Source: Massilia sp. (GTDB taxonomy: Bacteria; Pseudomonadota; Gammaproteobacteria; Burkholderiales; Burkholderiaceae_D). From it: a stretch of 19,891 nt of DNA. Below are positions 1 through 8,194 of the stretch, in pieces (within the stretch, counting starts at the first letter, position 1; the number at the start of each line of letters is the position of its first letter). The notes beneath the pieces are model-generated. The model was not told the origin of the DNA. It saw nothing but the letters and a program-made list of their open reading frames with translations, and ran no database searches. The stretch covers positions 1-19,891 of the forward strand of contig JAQGNM010000518.1 in NCBI GenBank assembly GCA_028291845.1, in the 5' to 3' direction. The position numbers and the translations under genes are program-made.

Positions 1-90
1 GCGCGTCCGTCTGGCGGGCTGTTGAAATTTTGGCGTGCCTTGGCTGCGCAGGCGTTAAACTAGCGCCTTCACTTCAAGAAAGAGCAAGCC

Positions 91-798
91 GTGCAATTCG
101 ACCAGCCCCTGTCAGAAAAAGAATTCGACGAACTCGACAAGTTCCTGCTGTCCGACCGCAATTCCGACGACGCCCTGACGATGGACACCCTGCACGGTTT
201 CCTCACCGCCATTGCGATCGGCCCGGAGGCCATCATGCCGGCCGAGTGGCTGCCGAAGGTGTGGGGCGAAGACGGCAAGAGCGAGCCGGTGTGGAAGAAT
301 GCCAGGGAAGCCGACCGCATCTTCGAACTGATCATGCGGTTCATGAACGAAGTGGCGGTCACCTTCGAAGTGGCGCCAAAGGAATTCGAGCCCCTGTTCG
401 TCGAGCACGAGCACGAGGGACAGACCCTGATCGACGCCGAAGCCTGGTGCTGGGGTTTCTGGGAAGGTTTGGAATTGCGCCCCGGTTCGTGGGAGCCGAT
501 TTTCACCTCCGACGCCGCCCCGCTGATGCGCCCGATCTACCTGCTGGGCGCCGACGAGATCGAGGAAGAAGAACTGAAGGACGTCGACGATCCGGTCAAG
601 GGCCACAAGCTGGCGCTGGAAATCGAGGCGAATTTACCGGCGATCTACAAATTCTGGCTGCCGCTGCGCAAGTCGGGCGTGCAAACCCTCAAGCGCGACG
701 AGCCGAAGGTGGGCCGCAATGACGATTGCCCTTGCGGCAGTGGCAAAAAATTCAAGAAATGCTGCGGCGCCGAGGGCACCTCGGCCGACCAGGCTTAA
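91..798 (+). CDS. UPF0149 (YecA/YgfB-like) family protein with C-terminal SEC-C zinc motif
   Basis: A 235-residue protein starting at GTG 91, preceded by a purine-rich AAGAAAGAG ribosome-binding stretch. The N-terminal two thirds fit the UPF0149/YecA family: a helical region with LHGFLTAIAIGP at about residues 34-45, followed by the EWLPKVWG segment. Residues 207-226 form a SEC-C motif (GRNDDCPCGSGKKFKKCCG), with likely zinc ligands C213, C215 and C224/C225, as at the SecA C-terminus. In SecA this motif binds zinc and contacts SecB or ribosomes. Here it suggests a cytoplasmic protein contacting ribosomes or other partners, but the function is unknown. A short gap separates it from the downstream ATPase, so the two may be co-transcribed. 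Family assignment is confident; the role is not. Confidence 0.9.
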   Translation: MQFDQPLSEKEFDELDKFLLSDRNSDDALTMDTLHGFLTAIAIGPEAIMPAEWLPKVWGEDGKSEPVWKNAREADRIFELIMRFMNEVAVTFEVAPKEFEPLFVEHEHEGQTLIDAEAWCWGFWEGLELRPGSWEPIFTSDAAPLMRPIYLLGADEIEEEELKDVDDPVKGHKLALEIEANLPAIYKFWLPLRKSGVQTLKRDEPKVGRNDDCPCGSGKKFKKCCGAEGTSADQA

Positions 799-817
799 GT
801 TCATCCAGGGAGCGCCC

Positions 818-2329
818 GTGAGTAAACTTTTGCCGATCGCCACCAGCATCGACCGCGACGAAGTGTTCGGCCTGCTGGCAAATCTTGCCAACCGCCACGG
901 CTGCATCACCGGCGCCACCGGCACCGGCAAGACCGTCACCCTGCAGGTGATGGCGCAGGCGCTGTCGGACATCGGCGTGCCGGTGTTCATGGCCGACATC
1001 AAGGGCGATTTGTCCGGCATGGCCGCACCCGGCAGCACGTCGGCGAAAATGGAAGAGCGGCTGAAGATGCTGAAGGTCGAGGCGCCAGCCTGGGCCGCCA
1101 GCCCGGTCACCTTCTGGGACGTGTTCGGCGAACAAGGCCACCCGGTGCGGGCCACCGTGTCCGACCTCGGCCCGCTGCTGCTGGCACGCATGCTCAACCT
1201 CAACGACACCCAGCAAGGGGTGCTGCAGGTGGCATTCCGCATCGCCGACGACCATGGCTGGCTGCTGCTCGACAGCAAGGATTTGCGCACCCTGTTGCAA
1301 CACGTGGGCGACAACGCCGCCGATTTCCGCACCAGCTACGGCAATATCTCGGCGGCCAGCATCGGCGCCATCCAGCGTAATTTGATCGGCATCGAAGAGC
1401 AAGGCGGCGACCAGTTTTTCGGCGAGCCGATGCTCGATATCGACGACCTGCTGCAAACCGATGCCAGCGGCCGCGGCATGGTCAACATCCTGGCCGCCGA
1501 CAAGCTGATGAACTCGCCGCGGCTGTATGCGGTGTTTTTATTATGGCTGCTGTCGGAACTGTTCGAGCACTTGCCCGAAGTGGGCGATGTCGAGCAACCG
1601 AAACTGGTGTTTTTCTTCGACGAAGCCCACCTGCTGTTCGACGACGCCCCAAAGGCGCTGCTCGACAAGATCGAGCAGGTGGTGCGCCTGATCCGCTCGA
1701 AGGGCGTGGGCGTGTATTTCGTGACGCAAAATCCCCTCGATATTCCCGACACCGTGCTGGGCCAGCTGGGCAACCGTGTCCAGCACGCCCTGCGCGCCTA
1801 CACGCCGCGCGACCAGAAAGCGGTGAAGGCGGCCGCCGACACCTTCCGGCCGAATCCCGCGCTCGATACCGCGGCGGTGATCACCGAGCTGGGCGTGGGC
1901 GAGGCGCTGGTGTCGTTTCTGGATGAAAAGGGCCGGCCGAACATCGTCGAACGCGCCTACATCCTGCCGCCGGCCTCGCGCATCGGTCCGATCGATGCGG
2001 CCACCCGGCAAGCGGCGATCGCCTCGTCGCTGGTGGCGGGGGTCTATGAAACAGCGATCGACCGCCAGTCGGCCCACGAGATGCTGACCCAGCGGGTGGC
2101 GGCGCCGCCGGCCCGGGCGCCGGCACCACCGCCAGCGCCAGCCGATGGCGGCGGTGGCTTGGGCGGCCTGGGCAGCATCGTTGGCGGACTCGGCGGCTTG
2201 TTCGGTGCTTCCAGCCGCCGCGATTCGCCAATGCAGGCGATGGTGAAGTCGGCCGCGCGCAGCATCGGCTCGCAGGTGGGGCGCGAGCTGATCCGTGGCG
2301 TGCTGGGCTCGCTGCTGAAAAAACGATAG
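818..2329 (+). CDS. HerA-like DUF853 (YjgR-type) P-loop ATPase
   Basis: A 503-residue protein. I place the start at GTG 818 because AGGGAG sits six bases upstream; an in-frame ATG at 719 would overlap the preceding gene by 80 bases. Walker A is GATGTGKT at residues 32-39. Walker B is LVFFFDEA, with D268 and E269. RSKGVGVYFVTQNP at 293-306 resembles the sensor region of the HerA/FtsK class. Length matches E. coli YjgR (about 500 residues). The C-terminus (about 428-463) is a Pro/Ala then Gly-rich linker, followed by a basic amphipathic tail, which is usual in DUF853 proteins. Expected to be a cytoplasmic ring-forming ATPase; its substrate is unknown, and DNA translocation is only inferred from HerA homology. 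The start is 19 bases after the upstream stop. Confidence 0.93.
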   Translation: MSKLLPIATSIDRDEVFGLLANLANRHGCITGATGTGKTVTLQVMAQALSDIGVPVFMADIKGDLSGMAAPGSTSAKMEERLKMLKVEAPAWAASPVTFWDVFGEQGHPVRATVSDLGPLLLARMLNLNDTQQGVLQVAFRIADDHGWLLLDSKDLRTLLQHVGDNAADFRTSYGNISAASIGAIQRNLIGIEEQGGDQFFGEPMLDIDDLLQTDASGRGMVNILAADKLMNSPRLYAVFLLWLLSELFEHLPEVGDVEQPKLVFFFDEAHLLFDDAPKALLDKIEQVVRLIRSKGVGVYFVTQNPLDIPDTVLGQLGNRVQHALRAYTPRDQKAVKAAADTFRPNPALDTAAVITELGVGEALVSFLDEKGRPNIVERAYILPPASRIGPIDAATRQAAIASSLVAGVYETAIDRQSAHEMLTQRVAAPPARAPAPPPAPADGGGGLGGLGSIVGGLGGLFGASSRRDSPMQAMVKSAARSIGSQVGRELIRGVLGSLLKKR

Positions 2330-2376
2330 CGCTCGACCGTTCCGTTGCAAGCAGGGATGAAAAATTTCCTGTCGCA

Positions 2377-2405
2377 TTGACAGCTGTTACATTGTGATAG
2401 ATTAT
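2377..2405 (+). promoter_or_regulatory. Candidate sigma70 promoter for the DUF535 gene
   Basis: A perfect TTGACA (-35) lies at 2377-2382. A weak -10 follows, TAGATT at 2399-2404 (16-base spacer) or GATTAT at 2400-2405 (17-base spacer); each matches the consensus at four of six positions. The stretch is markedly AT-richer than its surroundings and lies in the only intergenic gap upstream of the DUF535 gene. A short inverted repeat, ACGAA-N7-TTCGT at 2411-2427, sits just downstream where an operator might be. Transcription from here would give a leader of about 180 bases. Prediction from pattern only. Confidence 0.45.
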
Positions 2406-2538
2406 GAATCACGAAGTAAGATTTCGTTAATACAATCCTGGCCAGCGCGCTGCCGCCCCCCGCTACGGGCGGATCGTTCCGACGGTCAGGTTTCCGCGCC
2501 ACCCCGCTGCGCTCGTTTGCCGAATCCACAGCCGCTGT

Positions 2539-2559
2539 TGAACGCGCTCTTCGCGTTCA
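2539..2559 (+). promoter_or_regulatory. Perfect 8-bp hairpin in the DUF535 leader
   Basis: TGAACGCG at 2539-2546 and CGCGTTCA at 2552-2559 are exact reverse complements with a 5-base loop. No T tract follows, so it is not an intrinsic terminator. It lies about 36 bases upstream of the ATG at 2596, inside the predicted leader, and could affect translation or mRNA stability. The start codon has no obvious Shine-Dalgarno sequence, which makes a leader effect more plausible. Function is unproven. Confidence 0.35.
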
Positions 2560-2595
2560 CGGCCCAACTGTGCCGGCACCATACCGAGCCTTCCC

Positions 2596-3564
2596 ATGCA
2601 AGCCTCCATTTCCCTGTATTCCGGACTGCGCACCGAGCTGCGCGGTTTCAAGCTGATGCGCGAATCGTGCAAGCTGGCCGCGCGCGCCGTCATCTACCGC
2701 CGCCAGACCACTGCCTGGCTCGAGCTGCTCAATTCTCATCCTTTATTCGCGCAGATGCTGCCGAGCTGCCCGCGCCTGGTCAACAAGATCTACCGCAACT
2801 ACCTGAGCACCACGCTCGGCGTCGATGCGCGCCTGAACGCGCTGCAAACGCATTATCGAACGGTGTTCGCCAGCGGCCTGTCGCCGCTGGTGGCGCGCGC
2901 CGCCCTGGGGCCGGTGGAAATGTGCCGGCTCGATACCAGGGAAGGCTTGTCCCGCATCGAGCTGCGCGCAGCCGGCGTGCTGTGCCGTGAAGGCGAGCTG
3001 ATTTTTCAACTGGTGCGCGGCGACACCTTGATTTATTCGGTCGCCTGCGCGTTCGTGCGCGACGGCTTGCAGATGATGCTTGGGGTCGGCTGCCTGCAGG
3101 GCACGCCCGGCGCCAACGCCCAGGACGGCGTGCGCGAGGCCACCCGCGCCCTGCACGGCATGCGCCCGAAAAACCTGTTGATGCGGGTGGTTCGCCAGTT
3201 CGGCCACGACCACGGTTGCGCCAGTTTGCTGTTGGTCGGAAACGCCAACCGGGTGGCCACCAACTCGATGCGCAGGGGCAAAGTGCATGCCGATTACGAC
3301 AGCTTGTGGACCGAGCTCGGCGCCGTAAAGCGCGCCGACGGCGATTTTTATCTGGCCTGCGAAACCTTGCCGGCGCTCGAACTGAGCGAGATCGCCTCCA
3401 AAAAACGTTCGGAAGCAAAAAAGCGCCACCAGATGCTCGGCACCGCCATCGACGACATCGAGGCGCAGATCCGCCGCTCGCAACTGGCGCTGACGCCACT
3501 GCGCCTGGCGCCACCGCCGCTCGGCATCGCCGCCGGGGAACTCCGGCTGCGCCGTCTCGCCTGA
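2596..3564 (+). CDS. VirK/YbjX family (DUF535) protein
   Basis: A 322-residue protein from ATG 2596. The sequence fits the DUF535 (VirK/YbjX) family: SHPLFAQMLPSCPRLVNKIYRNYL near residues 46-69, then LQTHYRTVF, the ELIFQLVRG strand, and a C-terminal domain with FGHDHGCASLLLVGNANRV followed by YDSLWTELGA. Members include Shigella VirK and Salmonella YbjX, linked to virulence and to envelope or antimicrobial-peptide responses, though no biochemical activity is settled. I see no signal peptide or membrane segment. The tail after about residue 273 is basic, then Leu/Pro-rich. It has its own leader and promoter and is convergent with the HPP gene, with 16 bases between the stops. No good ribosome-binding site precedes the ATG, so the exact start is less certain. 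Confidence 0.85.
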   Translation: MQASISLYSGLRTELRGFKLMRESCKLAARAVIYRRQTTAWLELLNSHPLFAQMLPSCPRLVNKIYRNYLSTTLGVDARLNALQTHYRTVFASGLSPLVARAALGPVEMCRLDTREGLSRIELRAAGVLCREGELIFQLVRGDTLIYSVACAFVRDGLQMMLGVGCLQGTPGANAQDGVREATRALHGMRPKNLLMRVVRQFGHDHGCASLLLVGNANRVATNSMRRGKVHADYDSLWTELGAVKRADGDFYLACETLPALELSEIASKKRSEAKKRHQMLGTAIDDIEAQIRRSQLALTPLRLAPPPLGIAAGELRLRRLA

Positions 3565-3580
3565 TCGCTGCAGGTGAGCC

Positions 3581-4801
3581 TCAGGCCGGCACGGCTTGCG
3601 GCTCTTTCAGCCGGCTTTCGTACAACGCCGCCAGCAGATCGGACTGGCTGACCATGCCGACGAATCGATCCTCGTCGTCGATGACCGGGATGTGATGCAG
3701 GCCGGAATTGGACATCAGCGGCACCAGTTCGACGATCGGGGTCTGCGCCCGCGTCGTCAGCGGCTTGGCGGTCATGATCTGCCCCACCACTTCCGGCTTG
3801 TCCGAATGGCTGCCTTCATACGGCATCAGAAAGCGGCGCAGGCGCGCCGCGAAGCTGTTGTAGGTGTCCAGTTCGCCATGGCGCAAAAAGTCGCTTTGCG
3901 CCACCACGCCGATCACCCGCCTTGCCTTGTTGAGCACCGGCAGCGCGTGCAATTGATGCCGGCGCAGCAAGGTCCAGGCGTCGTTCAGGCTGGTGCCGAA
4001 TTCCACCGTCACGGCGTCCTTCGACATGATCTCGCCGCAGTTGATGATGCCAAAGCGGCGTTCATACGCCTGCATCTCGGTCGCCAGGATGATGTTTTCA
4101 AGATCGTCGCGGCTGACGTCGAGCACCTGGCCGTAGCGCTGCAACACCGCGTCGAGGTCGCTGGGGGCGAAGCCGACCCGGCTGGTCGGCGGCGGATTGC
4201 TGGTGGCATGGGTCGGCTGCAGGCTCGACTGCTGCGAATGGGGATAGCGCCGTCCCGTCAGGTTGTTGTAGGCCAGCGCGGCGGCCACCATCAGGGCGGT
4301 ATTGAACGCCACCTGGACAAAGGCGAACTGGTAGCCGGCCGCATGCACGGCCGGTCCCGCCAGCACCGCCGTCAGGGCGACCGCGCCGCCGGGCGGATGC
4401 AGGCAGCGCAGCAGGAACATGCAGACGATGGCGGCGCCGGCCGCCACCGGTGCGGCCAGCACCGGGTTGCCGATCAGTCTGGCCGCAGTGACGCCGACGA
4501 TCGCCGACACCACATTGCCGCCGAACACCGACCACGGCTGCGCCAGCGGGCTGGCCGGCACCCCGAACAACAACACCGCCGAGGCGCCCATCGGCGCGAT
4601 CAGGAAGGTCATGCCACTGCCGTCCAGCCCACCCGCGCGCATGAGCAAAGGCGTCAGCAAGGCCGTCAACAGCAGGCCGACCAGGGCGCCGCAGCCGGCA
4701 CGCACCTGTTCGGTGCGGCTGGCCGTATTCGGCCGCGGCATGAACAGCGCCAGCCAATTCCCTGTTTTGCCCTGCCGTGTGCTGCTTGCCTGCTCCGCCA
4801 T
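3581..4801 (-). CDS. HPP-family integral membrane protein with two CBS domains
   Basis: A 406-residue protein starting at ATG 4801, with GAGGA six bases upstream on the minus strand. The N-terminal half is an HPP membrane domain with hydrophobic segments at about 38-56, 72-82, 95-115, 120-134 and 160-178. The family signature LHPPGGAV carries H135-P136-P137. A Pro/Ser-rich linker (about 186-212) leads to a soluble half with two CBS motifs at about 258-315 and 351-397. Each has the usual HALPVL or HHIPVI core and a following SDFL or SDLL. CBS pairs bind adenine nucleotides and gate many transporters. HPP proteins have been linked to nitrite or other small-anion transport, mainly in plants and cyanobacteria, so an inner-membrane channel or transporter regulated by nucleotides is reasonable inference. 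The substrate is unknown. Confidence 0.9.
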   Translation of the reverse strand: MAEQASSTRQGKTGNWLALFMPRPNTASRTEQVRAGCGALVGLLLTALLTPLLMRAGGLDGSGMTFLIAPMGASAVLLFGVPASPLAQPWSVFGGNVVSAIVGVTAARLIGNPVLAAPVAAGAAIVCMFLLRCLHPPGGAVALTAVLAGPAVHAAGYQFAFVQVAFNTALMVAAALAYNNLTGRRYPHSQQSSLQPTHATSNPPPTSRVGFAPSDLDAVLQRYGQVLDVSRDDLENIILATEMQAYERRFGIINCGEIMSKDAVTVEFGTSLNDAWTLLRRHQLHALPVLNKARRVIGVVAQSDFLRHGELDTYNSFAARLRRFLMPYEGSHSDKPEVVGQIMTAKPLTTRAQTPIVELVPLMSNSGLHHIPVIDDEDRFVGMVSQSDLLAALYESRLKEPQAVPA

Positions 4802-4895
4802 CGTCCATCCTCGTCAATAGAAAGTCGCTTATTACACCATATCGGTGATTTTTCGCCCCAAATCAGTGCGAAACCTGCGACACCCGCGCGCACGC

Positions 4896-4971
4896 TTGGA
4901 CGATTCACTGGCACGGTTCTTGATATATATTGCTGAATATTAATTGTAAAAGTCTAAAGACACTCCAGGAG
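4896..4971 (+). promoter_or_regulatory. AT-rich putative promoter and strong RBS of the ATP-grasp/Anbu operon
   Basis: The divergent gap 4802-4977 ends in an AT-rich island at about 4918-4957 that contrasts with the GC-rich surroundings. Possible elements are TATATT at 4926-4931 (five of six matches to -10) with a poor -35 TTCACT at 4904-4909, or TTGATA at 4920-4925 paired with a weaker downstream -10. I cannot choose between them. AGGAG at 4967-4971, six bases before ATG 4978, is a clear ribosome-binding site and decides the operon's first start codon over the upstream in-frame codon at 4930. Confidence 0.4.
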
Positions 4972-4977
4972 ATTCAG

Positions 4978-6420
4978 ATGCAGGCCGCACCACGTATCTT
5001 CGACGAAATGCATACCCATGCCGATGGCCAGGGCGATCGCGCCGTGCGCGAACACTACCGCGAATTCGACCAATGGCTGGCGCGCCAGACCCACGAGCAG
5101 ATCGAGCGCAAGCGCGCCGAAGCCGACCTGACCTTTCGCCGGGTCGGCATCACCTTTGCCGTCTACGGCGACGACGCCGGCACCGAGCGTTTGATTCCGT
5201 TCGACACCATCCCGCGCATCATTCCCGCGCACGAGTGGTCGCACCTGCAAACCGGCCTGGTGCAGCGTGTCAAAGCCCTCAATATGTTCGTGCACGATAT
5301 TTATCACGGCCAGGACATCATCAAGGCCGGCTTGATCCCAGCCGCCCAGATTTACCAGAATGCCCAGTACCGCCCGGAAATGCAGGGCATCGCCGTCGCC
5401 TCCGACATTTACGCCCACATCGCCGGCGTCGACATCGTGCGTGCCGGCGAAGGCGAGTTCTATGTGCTGGAGGACAATCTGCGGGTGCCGTCCGGTGTCT
5501 CGTACATGCTGGAAGACCGCAAGATGATGATGCGGCTGTTTCCGGAACTGTTCGCGCGCAATCGCATCGCCCCGGTCGACCACTACCCCGACATGCTGCT
5601 CGACAACCTGCGATCGGTGGCGCCCAACGGCGGCAACGATCCGACCGTGGTCGTGCTGACGCCCGGCATACACAATTCAGCCTACTTCGAACACGCTTTC
5701 CTGGCCCAGCAGATGGGCGTGGAACTGGTCGAAGGCAAGGATTTGTATGTCAACGACAACGCCGTCTACATGCGTACGATCCGCGGACCGAAACGGGTCG
5801 ACGTGATTTACCGCCGCATCGACGACGATTATCTCGACCCGCTGGCGTTCCGCTCCGATTCGACCCTGGGCGTGCCGGGCCTGTTGTCGGTCTACCGCGC
5901 CGGCCGCGTGACCCTGGCCAACGCCATCGGCACCGGCGTGGCCGACGACAAGTCGATTTACCCGTTCGTGCCGGACATGATCAAATTTTATCTGTCGGAA
6001 GAGCCGATTCTGAACAACGTACCCACTTACCAATGCAGGAAACCTGCCGACCTCGAGTACACGCTGGCCAATTTGAACAAGCTGGTGGTCAAGGAAGTGC
6101 ATGGCGCCGGCGGCTACGGCATGCTGATCGGCCCGGCATCATCCGGCGCGCAGCTGGAGGATTTCAGGCAGCGCCTGAAAGCCAGGCCGGACGGCTACAT
6201 CGCCCAGCCGACCCTGGCCCTGTCGGCCTGCCCGACCTTTGTCGAAAACGGCATAGCCCCGCGCCACATCGACCTGCGCCCGTTCGTGTTGTCCGGCAAG
6301 ACCATTTCCATGGTGCCGGGCGGCCTGACCCGCGTCGCGCTGGAGAAAGACTCGCTGGTGGTCAATTCCTCGCAGGGCGGCGGTACCAAGGACACCTGGA
6401 TTCTGGAGCAGCCATGCTGA
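4978..6420 (+). CDS. Circularly permuted ATP-grasp protein (DUF404/DUF407 type), first gene of the Anbu operon
   Basis: A 480-residue protein starting at ATG 4978. Sequence and length fit the circularly permuted ATP-grasp type-2 family (formerly DUF404/DUF407): EFDQWL near the N-terminus, FDTIPRIIP, LVQRVKALNMFVHDIYHGQ, then GEFYVLEDNLRVPSG, VLTPGIHNSAYFEHAF and VIYRRIDDDYLDPL. The C-terminus has VVKEVHGAGGYGMLIGP, a nucleotide-binding-like glycine segment, and IAPRHIDLRPFV. ATP-grasp enzymes ligate a carboxylate to an amine via an acyl-phosphate, which suggests peptide- or amide-bond formation, but no substrate is established. The last seven bases overlap the next gene, indicating translational coupling. 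It belongs with the alpha-E, transglutaminase and Anbu genes that follow. No signal peptide: cytoplasmic. Confidence 0.93.
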   Translation: MQAAPRIFDEMHTHADGQGDRAVREHYREFDQWLARQTHEQIERKRAEADLTFRRVGITFAVYGDDAGTERLIPFDTIPRIIPAHEWSHLQTGLVQRVKALNMFVHDIYHGQDIIKAGLIPAAQIYQNAQYRPEMQGIAVASDIYAHIAGVDIVRAGEGEFYVLEDNLRVPSGVSYMLEDRKMMMRLFPELFARNRIAPVDHYPDMLLDNLRSVAPNGGNDPTVVVLTPGIHNSAYFEHAFLAQQMGVELVEGKDLYVNDNAVYMRTIRGPKRVDVIYRRIDDDYLDPLAFRSDSTLGVPGLLSVYRAGRVTLANAIGTGVADDKSIYPFVPDMIKFYLSEEPILNNVPTYQCRKPADLEYTLANLNKLVVKEVHGAGGYGMLIGPASSGAQLEDFRQRLKARPDGYIAQPTLALSACPTFVENGIAPRHIDLRPFVLSGKTISMVPGGLTRVALEKDSLVVNSSQGGGTKDTWILEQPC

Positions 6421-7349
6421 GCCGCACCGCCGACCACCTGTACTGGATGGCGCGCTACACCGAGCGCGCCGAAAACACCGCCCGCATGCTCGATGTCGCC
6501 GTGCAAACCTCAATGCTGCCGCAGTCGCTGGAAGACAGCGAAGCGGGCTGGCGGGCCATGCTGGGCATTTCCGAACTGCAGGAGGAATTCGCCCGCCGCG
6601 ACGGTGTCTGCAACCAGGCCGGCGTGCTCGACTTCATGGTGCGCGATCCCTCCAACCCGTCGTCGATCGCCGCCTGCCTGAAGGGCGCGCGCGACAATGC
6701 ACGCGCGGTGCGCGGCAAGCTGACCACCGAGGTGTGGGAAACCACCAACACCACCTGGATTGAAATGGCGCGGCAATTGCGCCCGGGCGCCATGGAAAGC
6801 GACCCCAGCGCATTTTTCGAGTGGGTCAAATACCGCTCGCACCTGGCGCGCGGGGTCACCCTGGGCACCATGCTCAAGGACGAGGCGATGTATTTCATCG
6901 GCCTGGGCACCTTTCTGGAACGGGCCGACAACACCGCCCGCATTCTCGACGTCAAGTATCATGCCGCCGCCGAGGCCTCCTCGCAGCGCGATTTTTATTA
7001 TTGGGCTGCGCTGCTGCGCTCGGTGTCGGGTTTCGAGATCTACCGCAAGGTGTACCGCGACGTCATCACCCGCGAGCGCGTCGCCGAGTTGCTGATGCTG
7101 CACCCGGACATGCCGCGTTCCTTGCTGTTTTCGATGGAACAAGTGCTGGAAAACCTGTGCGCCGTGCGCAACGACGTCTCGGCCGACACCGAGCGGCTGG
7201 CCGGCAAACTGCATGCCCAATTAAAATTCACCCGCATCGACGATATCCTGGAAGCGGGCCTGCACGACAGCCTGAGCACCTTTCTGGAGGACATCGACGC
7301 GCTGGGCCGGCGTGTCAGCCGCGATTTTCTCGTACCGCTGGGAGGCTGA
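6414..7349 (+). CDS. Alpha-E domain-containing protein (DUF403)
   Basis: A 311-residue, mostly helical protein from ATG 6414, overlapping the upstream stop at 6418-6420 by seven bases. It opens with MLSRTADHLYWMARYTERAE, the usual start of alpha-E proteins. The glutamate/arginine helix motif occurs twice: ERAENTARMLDV at residues 17-28 and ERADNTARILDV at 169-180. This is an internal repeat expected of the family. No catalytic residues are known. Alpha-E genes regularly sit beside circularly permuted ATP-grasp genes and are sometimes fused to them, so a shared complex is the best inference. The gene contains the ribosome-binding site of the next gene (GGAGG at 7341-7345) and its stop is two bases before the next ATG. 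Confidence 0.93.
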   Translation: MLSRTADHLYWMARYTERAENTARMLDVAVQTSMLPQSLEDSEAGWRAMLGISELQEEFARRDGVCNQAGVLDFMVRDPSNPSSIAACLKGARDNARAVRGKLTTEVWETTNTTWIEMARQLRPGAMESDPSAFFEWVKYRSHLARGVTLGTMLKDEAMYFIGLGTFLERADNTARILDVKYHAAAEASSQRDFYYWAALLRSVSGFEIYRKVYRDVITRERVAELLMLHPDMPRSLLFSMEQVLENLCAVRNDVSADTERLAGKLHAQLKFTRIDDILEAGLHDSLSTFLEDIDALGRRVSRDFLVPLGG

Positions 7350-7351
7350 TC

Positions 7352-8164
7352 ATGAAACTGTCGATCCGCCACGAAACCATTTACCGTTACGCCGCCAGCC
7401 AGGCCTACAGCATCCAGCAACTGCACGTGACGCCGCGCCTGGAAGCGCAGCAGAGCGTGCTGACCTGGAACCTGCAGGCGCCGGGCGCCATCAACGCCTA
7501 TACCGACGCCTACGGCAACCGCTCGCACATGCTCACGCTCAACGAGCCGCACCGCGTGGTCGCCATCGTCGCCGAGGGCCTGGTGCAAACCACCTTGTTG
7601 CATGAAGGCCGCCTGCAAAACAGCGAACCGCTCTCGCCCCTGGTGTTTACCGTGCCGACCCGGTTGACGACGCCGACCGCGGAAATCAGCGACTACGCCG
7701 GCCGCCATCTGCTCGATGTGCGCGAGGGCCGCGCCACCACCGCCGCCGTGCTGGCGCTGGCCGAGGCGATTCACGGCAAGCTCGCCTACGTCACCGGCGC
7801 CACCAGTGTCGACACCACCGCGCACGATGCCATGCTGCTCGGCGCCGGCGTCTGCCAGGACCATGCTCACCTGTTCCTGGCCTGCTGTCATGCGATGGGC
7901 GTGCCGGCACGCTACGTCTCGGGCTACATCGACCCCGGCAGCACCGGCCACGCGGCCAGCCATGCCTGGGTCGATGCCTGGGTGGCGGACGCCGATTTCG
8001 AAGGCTGGATCAGCATCGACATCACCCATGCGCGCTTGATGACGGATGCCTATTGCCGGCTGGCGATTGGCCGCGATTATCACTCGGCGGCGCCGGTGCG
8101 CGGCAGCCGGCGCGGCGTCGGCGAAGAGACGATGACGGTCGAGGCCCTGATTGTGCCGGTATAA
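7352..8164 (+). CDS. Transglutaminase-like cysteine protease family protein
   Basis: A 270-residue protein from ATG 7352, with GGAGG spaced six bases upstream inside the alpha-E gene. Residues 1 to about 85 match the bacterial transglutaminase-like N-terminal domain (IRHETIYRY, then LHVTPRLEAQQ). The papain-fold catalytic core follows, with C168 in GAGVCQDHAH, H204 in SHAWVDAW and D223 in ISIDITH, forming a complete Cys-His-Asp triad. Members are thought to act as proteases or peptide/amide transferases rather than true protein cross-linkers. No signal peptide is visible, so it is probably cytoplasmic. Its position between the alpha-E and Anbu genes suggests it makes, trims or opens the amide bond formed by the ATP-grasp partner. 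That role is inference. Confidence 0.92.
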   Translation: MKLSIRHETIYRYAASQAYSIQQLHVTPRLEAQQSVLTWNLQAPGAINAYTDAYGNRSHMLTLNEPHRVVAIVAEGLVQTTLLHEGRLQNSEPLSPLVFTVPTRLTTPTAEISDYAGRHLLDVREGRATTAAVLALAEAIHGKLAYVTGATSVDTTAHDAMLLGAGVCQDHAHLFLACCHAMGVPARYVSGYIDPGSTGHAASHAWVDAWVADADFEGWISIDITHARLMTDAYCRLAIGRDYHSAAPVRGSRRGVGEETMTVEALIVPV

Positions 8165-8194
8165 AATCGCTATTTCAAAAAATCTGTCGCCATC

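Noticed and set aside
1..90. Promoter for the SEC-C gene
   Set aside because: TTGAAA at 22-27 and TAAACT at 56-61 are 28 bases apart, too far for a sigma70 promoter; the real promoter is probably outside the window.
719..817. Upstream in-frame start for the DUF853 ATPase
   Set aside because: It would overlap the SEC-C gene by 80 bases and lacks a ribosome-binding site; GTG 818 has AGGGAG at good spacing.
3596..4936. 446-codon plus-strand frame opposite the HPP gene
   Set aside because: Arg/His/Gln-rich translation of the antisense strand; the HPP/CBS frame has all motifs and a good ribosome-binding site.
5073..6413. N-terminal extension of the alpha-E frame
   Set aside because: The frame stays open across the ATP-grasp gene but is Arg/Pro-rich nonsense; the real alpha-E protein begins at ATG 6414.
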